41,973 nt of DNA from a bacterium. Lineage in GTDB: Bacteria > Zixibacteria > MSB-5A5 > WJJR01. The notes beneath the pieces were generated by a model. The model was not told where the DNA came from. It searched no databases and worked only from the letters and a program-made list of their open reading frames with translations. Shown here piece after piece: positions 1-7,976 of this stretch. The stretch is taken from assembly GCA_035559435.1 (NCBI GenBank), contig DATMBC010000083.1, positions 1 through 41,973 of the forward strand. Reading direction: 5' to 3'. The stretch's first letter is position 1; each line of letters begins with the position of its first letter. A program made the translations under genes and the position numbers.

Positions 1-1
1 G

Positions 2-1099
2 CCGGGGTACCGCAAGCTGATGGAGTGGGCCGATGCCCCGATCATGCCGACCCCGGGCGCGGTGGGCTCGATCATCAAGCGCGTCGCGGAGATGGAAGGC
101 ATCGAGGTGGTCGGCGTCGACATCGGCGGGGCGACCACCGACGTGTTCTCGGTCTTCCAAGGCGTGTTCAACCGCACCGTGTCGGCCAACCTCGGCATGT
201 CGTATTCGATCTCGAATGTGTTCGCCGAGGCTGGGTTGCCGAACGTGATGCGCTGGGTCCCCTTCCACATGGACGAGCGCGATTTGCGCAATCGCGTCAA
301 AAACAAGATGATCCGTCCGACCACCATTCCGCAGACGATGGAGGAGTTGATCTTCGAGCAGGCAATCGCCAAGGAGGCGTTGCGCCTGGCCTTCATCCAG
401 CACAAGTCGTTTGCGACGGTGCTCAAGGGCGTCCAGCAGCAGCGCACGATCGCCGACGCCTTCGAGCAGTCGGCTTCCGGGCAGACGTTGGTCAACATGA
501 TGACGCTGGACATGCTGATCGGGTCGGGCGGAGTGCTCTCGCACGCGCCGCGTCGTCAACAGTCGGCGTTGATGTTGATCGACGCCTTCCTGCCGGAGGG
601 GATCACGCGGCTGGCGGTCGACTCGATCTTCATGATGCCGCAACTGGGGGTGCTGGCCGAAGTGCATCCCAGGGCGGCCACCGAAGTGTTCAACAAGGAC
701 TGCCTGATTCACCTGGGCACCTGCATCGCGCCGGTCGGCGAGGCCAAGGGCGGCAAGGGGCCGGTGATGGATTACCACATCGAGTTTCCCGATGGCCGTG
801 TCGAGAAGGGCACATTGGAATTCGGCACGATGAAACTGTTCAAACTGGGCATGGACGAGAAGACCAGTCTGCCGGCGGTGGCCAAGGCGGTCTTCGAGCC
901 GCAGCGCGCGTTCGATGTGGGCGCGGGCAAGGGCGTGAAAGTGGAGCGTAAGATTTCCGGCGGCGTGGTCGGGATCATCCTCGACGGCCGCGGACGGCCG
1001 TTTGCGGTGCCCACCGATGACGCCACCCGTGTGGCGAAACTGCGCGAGTGGATGCTGGAACTGGACATCTATCCGCGCGCGGCGTTGGAGCGGGCGTAG
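2..1099 (+). CDS. MutL/GlmL-like actin-fold ATPase, 5'-truncated
   Basis: The reading frame is open to the left edge, so the N-terminus lies outside; about 365 residues remain. The first ATG in the window (position 20) is internal. An ASKHA-type phosphate loop, VDIGGATTDVFS, stands near the start of the visible part. Later come IGSGGVLSHAP and LIHLGTCIAPVG, which match the GlmL/MutL family (glutamate-mutase-associated ATPase) as I recall it. Known members are thought to help reactivate or assemble adenosylcobalamin mutases, but no mutase or B12-binding subunit is visible here. The gene lies 35 nt before a barrel-sandwich protein and then three membrane modules in the same direction, so it may instead energise or gate that membrane system. 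The family call is fairly sure; the role is inference. Confidence 0.75.
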   Translation, partial: PGYRKLMEWADAPIMPTPGAVGSIIKRVAEMEGIEVVGVDIGGATTDVFSVFQGVFNRTVSANLGMSYSISNVFAEAGLPNVMRWVPFHMDERDLRNRVKNKMIRPTTIPQTMEELIFEQAIAKEALRLAFIQHKSFATVLKGVQQQRTIADAFEQSASGQTLVNMMTLDMLIGSGGVLSHAPRRQQSALMLIDAFLPEGITRLAVDSIFMMPQLGVLAEVHPRAATEVFNKDCLIHLGTCIAPVGEAKGGKGPVMDYHIEFPDGRVEKGTLEFGTMKLFKLGMDEKTSLPAVAKAVFEPQRAFDVGAGKGVKVERKISGGVVGIILDGRGRPFAVPTDDATRVAKLREWMLELDIYPRAALERA

Positions 1100-1134
1100 G
1101 GATTGGGCCGATCATCTCAGACGGTTAGGATCAC

Positions 1135-2259
1135 ATGGCACACGCATACACCCCGGGATTAAAGGTTACCGACGAGATTCGCGTCGTGAAGGAACGCATC
1201 CTCCCCCTCAAGGGCGAGGTGCTGGTCAAGAAAGGCGACAAGGTCGAGCCCGACACGGTCGTGGCGCAGACCCATCTGCCCGGGCCGGTCGAGCCGGTCA
1301 ACGTCGCCAATTTGCTGGGCGTGCCGCCGGAGGATGTGCCGGAGTGCATGTTGCGCAAGGAAGGCGAGCCGGTCACAGCCGGCGAGGTGATCGCGCGCTC
1401 ATCGTCGTTTTTCGGCCTGTTCAAGTCGGAAGTGAAATCGAAGATCGACGGCACGGTGGAAAGCGTTTCCAGCGTCACCGGACAAGTGCTTCTGCGCGGC
1501 AAGCCGGTCCCGGTCCAGGTAAAGGCCTATCTGAAGGGCGAAGTGATCGACGTCCACCCGGCCGAAGGCGTCACGGTGGCGTGTGTGGGATCGTTTGTGC
1601 AGGGCATCTTCGGAATCGGCGGGGAGACCCACGGCCCGATCAAGATTCTCTCGCCCGATCACACCGCCGTTCTCGATGAGAAGGACATCACGCCGGGGTG
1701 CAAGGGGCAGGTGCTGGTGGGCGGATCGCTGGTGACGGCCGCGGCGCTGAAGAAGGCGATCGCGGTGGGGGCGGTGGGGATCGTGGTCGGCGGCTTCGAC
1801 GACCGCGATTTGCGCGACTTCCTCGGCAAGGACCTCGGCGTCGCGATCACCGGCAGCGAGGATCTGGGCATCACGCTGGTGGTGACCGAGGGCTTCGGCC
1901 GGATTGCGATGGCCGAGAAAACATTCCAACTGCTCAAGCGCCATGCCGGCCAGATGGCGTGCATTAATGGGGCCACGCAGATCCGCGCCGGCGTGATTCG
2001 TCCCGAAGTGGTCATCCCCAAGGCCACCTCTTCGGTCCAGGCAGCCAAGACCGCCGAAATCGCCGGACTGGCCATCGGTTCGCCGGTGCGCGTGATCCGT
2101 CAACCCTACTTTGGCCGTCTGGGCATAGTGACCGACCTGCCGGCGCCGCTTCAGGTGCTGGAGTCGGAGTCGCACGCGCGCGTGTTGGAAGTCGAGTTCG
2201 AAGACAAGACCCGCGCAGTGGTCCCGCGGGCCAATGTGGAGATGATCGAGGAAGTCTGA
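1135..2259 (+). CDS. Barrel-sandwich-hybrid (RnfC-like) domain protein, function unknown
   Basis: The protein has 374 residues, no signal peptide and no membrane span. Residues about 20-45 (KGEVLVKKGDKVEPDTVVA) have the turn pattern of a lipoyl/RnfC-type barrel-sandwich hybrid. A second half-motif (SKIDGTVESVSSVTGQV) lies near 100-118. The middle is glycine- and valine-rich (VGGSLVTAAALKKAIAVGAVGIVVGGF). The C-terminus (EVEFEDKTRAVVPRANVEMIEE) resembles a small SH3/KOW-like barrel. I see no lipoyl or biotin attachment lysine motif. ATG 1135 has TAGGA five bases upstream. The gene follows the MutL-like gene by 35 nt, and the two probably act together. I do not recognise a defined function. Confidence 0.7.
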   Translation: MAHAYTPGLKVTDEIRVVKERILPLKGEVLVKKGDKVEPDTVVAQTHLPGPVEPVNVANLLGVPPEDVPECMLRKEGEPVTAGEVIARSSSFFGLFKSEVKSKIDGTVESVSSVTGQVLLRGKPVPVQVKAYLKGEVIDVHPAEGVTVACVGSFVQGIFGIGGETHGPIKILSPDHTAVLDEKDITPGCKGQVLVGGSLVTAAALKKAIAVGAVGIVVGGFDDRDLRDFLGKDLGVAITGSEDLGITLVVTEGFGRIAMAEKTFQLLKRHAGQMACINGATQIRAGVIRPEVVIPKATSSVQAAKTAEIAGLAIGSPVRVIRQPYFGRLGIVTDLPAPLQVLESESHARVLEVEFEDKTRAVVPRANVEMIEEV

Positions 2260-2272
2260 TCGCGAGAATCGC

Positions 2273-2301
2273 TTGACACCGGATTGACCAGCCGGTTACA
2301 T
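2273..2301 (+). promoter_or_regulatory. Candidate sigma70 promoter before module A
   Basis: A perfect -35 TTGACA (2273-2278) is followed after 17 bp by a weak -10, TTACAT (2296-2301). It lies in the 62-nt gap between the barrel-sandwich gene and module A. This could give the membrane modules their own start in addition to read-through. The weak -10 keeps confidence modest. Confidence 0.35.
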
Positions 2302-2321
2302 AGTCAGGGTCGTGCTCCGTC

Positions 2322-3689
2322 GTGGCGGAGCGGAATCCATTGACATCACAACCCCGCGGCCTCACCAGCATAAGCGGCGATTTGTCGGAACGGGTCAACA
2401 TAGGAAGAAAGCCAACAGGCACCCTCCTCCGGCAGGGACTGTTTGTCCTGTTGATCGTCCTTTTCGTCCACGGCCCGGCCTTTACCCAGTCTCCTCCCAG
2501 CGACAGCATGGCGGCGATCGCGCCGACCGTCGCGGAGCCGCCGGCGCCGCACCCGCCCACCGGTGTGCGCGGGTCGGATGCCCCCAACGATAACGGCGAG
2601 GCGATCATTGTCAGCTGGAACCTCTCGCCGGATGACGGCGCCGGTCTGGACAATGTGGAGTCGTACCTGATTCTGCGCGGGACATCCCCGGACGGGCCCT
2701 TCGACACCGTGGGCGCGGCCGCGGCGGGGCAGACCTCCTTCACCGACGCCACGGTTCACTCCGGCACCATTTATCACTACATCGTCTCGGCGGTGGCGCT
2801 GGCGCCGGTGCCGGGCGGCGAGCCCAAACCGGTGTACATTCAGTCGGAGCCGTCGGCGGCGGTGCAGGGAGTGGCGCAGTGGTTCCATTCGCGCCGTCTC
2901 AATGCGCTGATCGCCGTGATCATCCTTTGCTCGGCCATCCTGTACTTCATCAACGCCGCCCGGTCGGGCAAGTCGGTCTACATTCGCAAGATTGGCGGCC
3001 TCGAAGCGGTTGACGAGGCGGTCGGGCGCGCCACCGAAATGGGCAAGAAGATCTTCTACATTCCCGGCACCCAGGACATGGACGAGGTCCAGACGCTGGC
3101 CGGGATCACCATTCTCGGCCGGGTCGCCAAGGTGGCCGCCGACTACGAGGCCAAGCTGGAAGTGCCGGTGTCGCGGTCGCTGGTCATGGTCACCTGCCGC
3201 GAAGTCGTCAAGGAAGCGTTTCTCAACGCCGGCCGTCCGGATGCCTACCGCGAGGAGAGTGTCTACTACCTCACCGACGACCAATTCGGGTATGCGGCCG
3301 GCATCGACGGCCTGGTGATGCGCGACAAGCCCGCGACGATGTTCTACATGGGCGCTTTCTACGCCGAATCGCTGATTCTGGCGGAAACCGGCAACTCGAT
3401 CGGGGCGATCCAGATCGCCGGGACCGCGATGCCGGCGCAGCTGCCTTTCTTTGTCGCCGCCTGCGACTACACGCTCATCGGCGAGGAACTGTTCGCCGCG
3501 TCGGCGTACCTCTCGAAGGAACCGAAACTGTTGGGCAGTCTGAAGGGGCAGGATGTCGGCAAGGGGATCATCCTGGTGACGATCCTGGTCGGGATCATCC
3601 TGACGTCGATCGGGGCGATCACGCTGAAGACCAGCGACCCCGAGAAACTCGGTCCCTATAACATCGGACAGTATTTCGAGGTCGAGTAG
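2322..3689 (+). CDS. Module A protein 1: FN3-like domain plus DUF6754-like membrane protein
   Basis: 455 residues from GTG 2322. A TTG at 2340 with GGCGGAG nine bases upstream is an equally good start and shortens the long n-region. A signal-peptide core (GLFVLLIVLFVHGPAFTQS) sits at about 39-57. A fibronectin-III-like domain spans about 80-180. A transmembrane segment at 193-212 is followed by positively charged NAARSGK, so the next domain (213-413) should be cytoplasmic. A second span lies at about 415-433. The cytoplasmic domain carries GRATEMG, AGRPDAY, QFGYAA and the block CDYTLIGEELFAASAYLS (381-398), nearly unchanged in the two paralogues. I believe this matches DUF6754 (recalled from memory). 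First of a four-gene module, with protein 2 starting 8 nt downstream. Function unknown. Confidence 0.7.
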   Translation: MAERNPLTSQPRGLTSISGDLSERVNIGRKPTGTLLRQGLFVLLIVLFVHGPAFTQSPPSDSMAAIAPTVAEPPAPHPPTGVRGSDAPNDNGEAIIVSWNLSPDDGAGLDNVESYLILRGTSPDGPFDTVGAAAAGQTSFTDATVHSGTIYHYIVSAVALAPVPGGEPKPVYIQSEPSAAVQGVAQWFHSRRLNALIAVIILCSAILYFINAARSGKSVYIRKIGGLEAVDEAVGRATEMGKKIFYIPGTQDMDEVQTLAGITILGRVAKVAADYEAKLEVPVSRSLVMVTCREVVKEAFLNAGRPDAYREESVYYLTDDQFGYAAGIDGLVMRDKPATMFYMGAFYAESLILAETGNSIGAIQIAGTAMPAQLPFFVAACDYTLIGEELFAASAYLSKEPKLLGSLKGQDVGKGIILVTILVGIILTSIGAITLKTSDPEKLGPYNIGQYFEVE

Positions 3690-3697
3690 GCCGGGCC

Positions 3698-4354
3698 ATG
3701 CGTCGCGAAATCCCCACTTTCATCGCGCTGTTTGTCGGCGTGGTCTGCATCGTGCAGTTCTTCATTCCGCACCGGCCCTTCGGCACGTTGGTCGACACGT
3801 TTTCCGACTGGTTTGGCATCCTGCAGGCCTTTGCGATCTGGCTTGGGGCGCTGAATCTGCTGCGGGTGAGCACGCAACGGACGCTGGCCAAGAAGAGCCA
3901 TGACCGCTGGTACGGCATCGTTGTGATTCTGTCGTTCCTGCTGATTGCGATCATCGGGCTTTTCTTCTCGGGCGGACGCGGGTTCCAGTTGGCGGGGACG
4001 CGTTTCGACTATCTGTACGTCAACGTCTACACGCCGCTGTCCTCGACGATGTTCGCGATCCTGGCATTCTTCGTTGCCTCTGCCTCCTACCGCGCCTTCC
4101 GCGCGCGCAGTTGGGAGGCGACGTTGCTCTTGCTGGCGGCGTTTTTGGTGATGTTGGGTCGGGTGCCGGTTGGCGACACGCTGACCGGTTTCCTGCCGGA
4201 GGGGTATCGTTTGTCGGACGTGGCCAGTTGGATTATGACCTATCCGCAGGTGGCGGGCCAGCGCGCGATCATGATCGGCATCGCGCTCGGCGTGGCCTCG
4301 GCCTCGCTACGGCTCATTCTGGGACTGGAGCGCTCGTACCTGGGCGGCGAATAG
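3698..4354 (+). CDS. Module A protein 2: polytopic membrane protein
   Basis: 218 residues with about six predicted membrane segments (6-23, 36-55, 72-90, 110-129, 140-155, 186-208). Shared with paralogues at 7185-7973 and 11110-11733 are an early FIPHRPFG-type motif, FFVASASYRAFRAR after the fourth span, and the C-terminal AGQRAIMIGIALGV...LGLERSYLG. No catalytic motif is evident. It starts 8 nt after protein 1 and ends 12 nt before protein 3, so co-translation and membership in one membrane complex are likely. Family not recognised; function unknown. Confidence 0.65.
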   Translation: MRREIPTFIALFVGVVCIVQFFIPHRPFGTLVDTFSDWFGILQAFAIWLGALNLLRVSTQRTLAKKSHDRWYGIVVILSFLLIAIIGLFFSGGRGFQLAGTRFDYLYVNVYTPLSSTMFAILAFFVASASYRAFRARSWEATLLLLAAFLVMLGRVPVGDTLTGFLPEGYRLSDVASWIMTYPQVAGQRAIMIGIALGVASASLRLILGLERSYLGGE

Positions 4355-4366
4355 CCGGACTTCGAC

Positions 4367-5239
4367 ATGTCAGCCACCGAGCCCACCATGACGCGCGCGC
4401 CCTTCCTGGAGCGGATGATGCGGATCGACCGCCGCGTCATCTTCATCCTCATCGGCGTGGCGCTGATCTTCCCATTGTTTTTCGATATTACGCAGAAATT
4501 GCCGGTGTCGCGCGAGGTGCAGATGGCCGCCGATGCGTTGGAGGCGGTCCCCGACGGCGCGTTGGTGCTCTATTCCATGGACTACGATCCGCCGTCGGCG
4601 CCGGAGTTGCAGCCGATGGCGGTCACGGCGTTGAAGGTCGGGCTGCGCAAGAAGTGGCGGATGGTGATCATCGGCCTGTGGCCGCAGGGCCCGCAGCAGG
4701 CCAATCTGGCGCTGCGTTCCGCGCTGGCCGACGAGGAGTTCAAAGACGTCCGACTGACCGAGGGCGTTGACTATGTCAACCTCGGGTTCCAGTCCGGCAA
4801 CGAAGCGGTGATCCAGAAGATGGGATCGGATATTCCGTCGACTTTCCCGCGCGATTACCGCGGCATCCCGGTCGGGGAGATCCCGATCATGCGCGGCATC
4901 AAGAATCTCGGCAACTTCGATTTTGTCGTGAATGTGTCGTCGGGCTATCCCGGCACGCGTGAATGGGTGCAATTCGGGGTGGACCGCTTCGGGGTGCGGA
5001 TGATTTCGGCCAGCACCGCGGTGCAGACCACCGAGATGTTTCCGTATGTCGGGCGTCAGTTGGCCGGGCTGGTTGGCGGGATGCGCGGCGCGGCCGAATT
5101 CGAGCAGATCACCAGCACCCCGGGCCGCGCGCTGAAGTTCATGGTGGGGCAGTCGGTGGCGCATGTGGTGGTCATCCTCTTCATTGTGATTGGCAACGTC
5201 GCCTACTTCGCCACGCGGAAGAGCCGGAGGGACAAGTAG
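4367..5239 (+). CDS. Module A protein 3: bitopic protein with extracytoplasmic domain
   Basis: 290 residues. An N-terminal basic stretch (MMRIDRRV) precedes a span at about 24-39. A soluble domain of about 220 residues follows, then a span near 262-281 and a basic tail TRKSRRDK. By the positive-inside rule both ends are cytoplasmic and the domain lies outside the inner membrane. Conserved with the paralogues are MDYDPPSAPELQPM, YVNLGFQSGNEAVI, PRDYRGIPVGEIPIM and LVGGMRGAAEFE. The alternating hydrophobic strands suggest an alpha/beta fold, but I see no active-site signature. An internal ATG at 4388 is a possible alternative start. Function unknown. Confidence 0.65.
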   Translation: MSATEPTMTRAPFLERMMRIDRRVIFILIGVALIFPLFFDITQKLPVSREVQMAADALEAVPDGALVLYSMDYDPPSAPELQPMAVTALKVGLRKKWRMVIIGLWPQGPQQANLALRSALADEEFKDVRLTEGVDYVNLGFQSGNEAVIQKMGSDIPSTFPRDYRGIPVGEIPIMRGIKNLGNFDFVVNVSSGYPGTREWVQFGVDRFGVRMISASTAVQTTEMFPYVGRQLAGLVGGMRGAAEFEQITSTPGRALKFMVGQSVAHVVVILFIVIGNVAYFATRKSRRDK

Positions 5240-5244
5240 CGCCT

Positions 5245-5898
5245 ATGTGGATGGATCATCCCGGCTGGGTCCTGTTTGGCACGTGGGTCGGCGCGCTGCT
5301 CACGCTCGGCATCATGTCGTTCCTGTACAAGGACAACCCGGTCTACAAGTTCTGCGAGGCGCTCTTTGTCGGGATCTCCGCCGGGTACTGGTTTGTCAGC
5401 TATTTCTGGTCGAACCTCCTGCCGAAGTTGGGCGACCCGCTTATGCAGGGCGACCTTCTGGTCCTGATCCCCGGGGTGCTGGGCATCATGATGCTCCTGC
5501 GCCTGGTGCCCAGCATCGGCTGGATTTCGCGCTGGCCGCTGGCGTTTGTGGTGGGCTTCACCGCCGGGTTGCGCCTGATCACCTACCTGCAATCGAACGC
5601 GATGACGCAGCTGCAGAACTCAGTGCAGCCGGTGATCAGTTACAGCGCGACCGGCGCCTTCCAATTCTGGCCCTCGTTCAACATGCTGTTGGTCACCTTG
5701 GGGACCTTTGCCGGACTGCTTTACTTCTTCTTCTCCAAGGAGCACAAGGGCGCCTTTGGCACCATCTCCCGGATCGGGACCTGGTTTCTGATGGTGACTT
5801 TCGGGGCGGCGTTCGGATATACTGTGATGGGACGCATGTCGCTGCTGATCGGACGGATTGACTTTCTGCTGGCCGACTGGCTGCATCTGATCAATTGA
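5245..5898 (+). CDS. Module A protein 4: polytopic membrane protein
   Basis: 217 residues from ATG 5245, five bases after the preceding stop, with GGAGGG upstream inside the previous gene. About five or six membrane segments. Motifs shared with module B and C partners are SFLYKDNPVYKF, GISAGYW, WISRWPLAFVVGFTAG, YFFFSKEHKGAFG and FGYTVMGRMSLLIGR. The loop FSKEHKG is the best conserved piece of the family and probably lies at a membrane boundary. It closes module A. Family unknown; the motifs do not match a transporter class that I recognise. Confidence 0.65.
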   Translation: MWMDHPGWVLFGTWVGALLTLGIMSFLYKDNPVYKFCEALFVGISAGYWFVSYFWSNLLPKLGDPLMQGDLLVLIPGVLGIMMLLRLVPSIGWISRWPLAFVVGFTAGLRLITYLQSNAMTQLQNSVQPVISYSATGAFQFWPSFNMLLVTLGTFAGLLYFFFSKEHKGAFGTISRIGTWFLMVTFGAAFGYTVMGRMSLLIGRIDFLLADWLHLIN

Positions 5899-5912
5899 GC
5901 CGGCGCGCCGGC
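5899..5912. repeat. Perfect 14-bp palindrome between modules A and B
   Basis: GCCGGCGCGCCGGC directly follows the TGA of module A protein 4 and lies 20 nt before the module B start. In RNA it can form GCCGG-CGCG-CCGGC. No T-tract follows, so it is not a canonical terminator; a partial transcript boundary or 3'-end protection is possible. Confidence 0.5.
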
Positions 5913-5932
5913 CGCCGGGCCAGACCAACGTC

Positions 5933-7171
5933 ATGAATCGCGCTGACCGTCTCTCATCCCTGCTCGTTGCACTGTCTCCGGCGATTCTGATCCTGGCGCT
6001 CTTCCCTGCCTTTGCGATCCCCCAGACAACCGCAGATACGGCGGCGGCCTTGGTCGGTCCGCCGCAGAATGTCCGTGTGAGCGACACCAAAGGGGACGAA
6101 GGCGGATCGATCACGGTCACTTGGGATTTGTCCCCCGACGATCATGGCGGGGCCGACACCGCGACCGCGATCATCGGCTACGAGATTCTGCGTTCGGAGT
6201 CAGCGGCGGGACCGTTCCAATCGGTCGGGTTTGCGCCGAAGGGCGCGACCCGGTTCGCCGACGCCTCGACCCATGACGGCGTGGGCTACTACTATCAGGT
6301 CGTTGCCAGCACGGCGCAGGGCGGCGCGGCCGCCGCGCCGGTGGGCCCGGTGATGTCCAGCGCGCAGTGGTTTAACACCAACCGGACCAATGTGCTGGTC
6401 ATTGGACTTCTGCTGTCCGGCTCCATCATCTACTACATCGCTTCGGCCCGCCGGGGCAAGAAGCTGTTCATCCGCCGGATTGCGGGACTGGAAGCGGTGC
6501 AGGAGGCAATCGGCCGTGCCACCGAAATGGGACGTCCGATTCTGTACATCCCCGGCATTCAGGACATGGACGATGTGCAGACGGTGGCCGGGGTGACGAT
6601 TCTCGGCTATGTCGCGCGCACGATCGCCGAATACGACACCAAGATCGAAGTGCCGACCTCGCGGTCGATTGTGATGTCCACGGCGCGCGAGACGATCAAG
6701 TCGGCCTATATCGCGGCGGGACGTCCCGATGCCTACTCCGACGACGCGGTCCATTATGTGACCGACGAGCAGTTCGGGTATGTGGCGGCGGTCGACGGCA
6801 TCATGGTGCGCGACAAACCCGCCACCTGCTTCTATATGGGCGCGTTCTTCGCCGAGTCGCTGATCATGGCCGAGACGGGCAACTCGATCGGCGCGATCCA
6901 GATCGCCGGGACCGCCATGCCGGCGCAATTGCCGTTTTTTGTCGCCGCTTGCGACTACACCCTCATTGGGGAGGAGCTCTTCGCCGCCTCCGCCTATCTC
7001 TCCAACGAGCCGAAGCAGTTGGGCTCGCTGAAGGGGCAGGATGTGGGCAAAAGCATCGCCATGCTGGCGATCGCCTCCGGCGTGATCCTGTTGACCCTGC
7101 ATCAGGTGACACGGGTCGAGTGGTTCCTGAGGGCGGGCAACTGGGTGAAAGACCTGTTTTTGTTGAACTGA
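5933..7171 (+). CDS. Module B protein 1: FN3-like domain plus DUF6754-like membrane protein
   Basis: 412 residues. A signal peptide occupies about 1-31 (LLVALSPAILILALFPAFAIPQ). An FN3-like domain spans about 43-143, followed by a span at 152-170, basic SARRGKK, a cytoplasmic domain about 175-370 and a last span about 372-389. It is closer to module A protein 1 than to module C: the stretch from FYMGAFFAESL through CDYTLIGEELFAASAYLS (340-357) to LGSLKGQDVGK is almost the same in A and B, also at DNA level. There is no obvious Shine-Dalgarno at ATG 5933, so translational coupling is possible. Function unknown. Confidence 0.7.
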   Translation: MNRADRLSSLLVALSPAILILALFPAFAIPQTTADTAAALVGPPQNVRVSDTKGDEGGSITVTWDLSPDDHGGADTATAIIGYEILRSESAAGPFQSVGFAPKGATRFADASTHDGVGYYYQVVASTAQGGAAAAPVGPVMSSAQWFNTNRTNVLVIGLLLSGSIIYYIASARRGKKLFIRRIAGLEAVQEAIGRATEMGRPILYIPGIQDMDDVQTVAGVTILGYVARTIAEYDTKIEVPTSRSIVMSTARETIKSAYIAAGRPDAYSDDAVHYVTDEQFGYVAAVDGIMVRDKPATCFYMGAFFAESLIMAETGNSIGAIQIAGTAMPAQLPFFVAACDYTLIGEELFAASAYLSNEPKQLGSLKGQDVGKSIAMLAIASGVILLTLHQVTRVEWFLRAGNWVKDLFLLN

Positions 7172-7184
7172 GGACCGGGATTCG

Positions 7185-7973
7185 ATGCGTCGTCAAGTTC
7201 CGCTGATCATCACTCTCATCGTGGGCGCGGTGCTCATCATTGCCGCGTTCATTCCGCATCATCCCTTCGGCCGGCTAGGCGAGAACTTCTCGCTGTATTT
7301 CGACATCATCGCGGTGTTCGCGTTTCTGTTGGGCGGCGGCAACCTGGTCCGCATTCACGGCGCGCGGTTTCTGCGCGGGGTGCGCACCTCGGTGCAGGAA
7401 GCGAAGAAGGGCGGCGGGTTCTGGCCGCTTAAGTTCCTGGTCGAGTTTCCCTTCTTCGCCTTCGGCGGCCTGGAAGACAAGCGCGGGCGCGACTGGTTCT
7501 TCTCCCTGATCACGCTGGCGGGGTTCTTCGCGATGCTCTACGCCGGCCTGTTCAAGATCGGCAATCCGGACGGGTGGCAGGGGAACGTGACCCAGCCCGG
7601 CGGGTTGTTCCAGGAATTCTACCAGTCGATGTTCAATCCGTTGCAGGCGACAATGTACGCGCTGTTGGCGTTCTTTGTCGCCTCGGCCTCATACCGGGCG
7701 TTTCGCGCCAAGACGCTGGAAGCGACGATCCTGCTGGCGACGGCGTTTATCATACTGCTGGGACGGACGCCGGCGGGGACCTACGCCACCGACTGGCTGC
7801 CCTCGTGGCTGGACTTCTTCCACATTCCCAATCTCGCCAACTGGATCATGGCGGTGCCGAACCTGGCCGGCCAGCGGGCGATCATGATCGGCATTTCGCT
7901 GGGGGTCATCGCGATGTCGCTGCGCGTCATCCTCGGCGTCGAACGGACCTATCTCGGAGCGGACGAGAAGTAA
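7185..7973 (+). CDS. Module B protein 2: polytopic membrane protein with insertion
   Basis: 262 residues, about 44-55 longer than the A and C paralogues. The extra length is mostly one insert after the second span (around GVRTSVQEAKKGGGFWPLKF through DKRGRDWFF), probably a cytoplasmic or peripheral loop. The rest aligns with paralogues: FIPHHPFG near the start, FFVASASYRAFRAK in the middle and AGQRAIMIGISLGV...LGVERTYLG at the end. It lies 13 nt after protein 1 and 3 nt before protein 3. Function unknown. Confidence 0.65.
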   Translation: MRRQVPLIITLIVGAVLIIAAFIPHHPFGRLGENFSLYFDIIAVFAFLLGGGNLVRIHGARFLRGVRTSVQEAKKGGGFWPLKFLVEFPFFAFGGLEDKRGRDWFFSLITLAGFFAMLYAGLFKIGNPDGWQGNVTQPGGLFQEFYQSMFNPLQATMYALLAFFVASASYRAFRAKTLEATILLATAFIILLGRTPAGTYATDWLPSWLDFFHIPNLANWIMAVPNLAGQRAIMIGISLGVIAMSLRVILGVERTYLGADEK

Positions 7974-7976
7974 GCC

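Noticed and set aside
5899-5912. Palindrome between modules A and B as a transcription terminator
   Set aside because: No T-tract follows and module B starts only 20 nt later, so a full terminator is unlikely.
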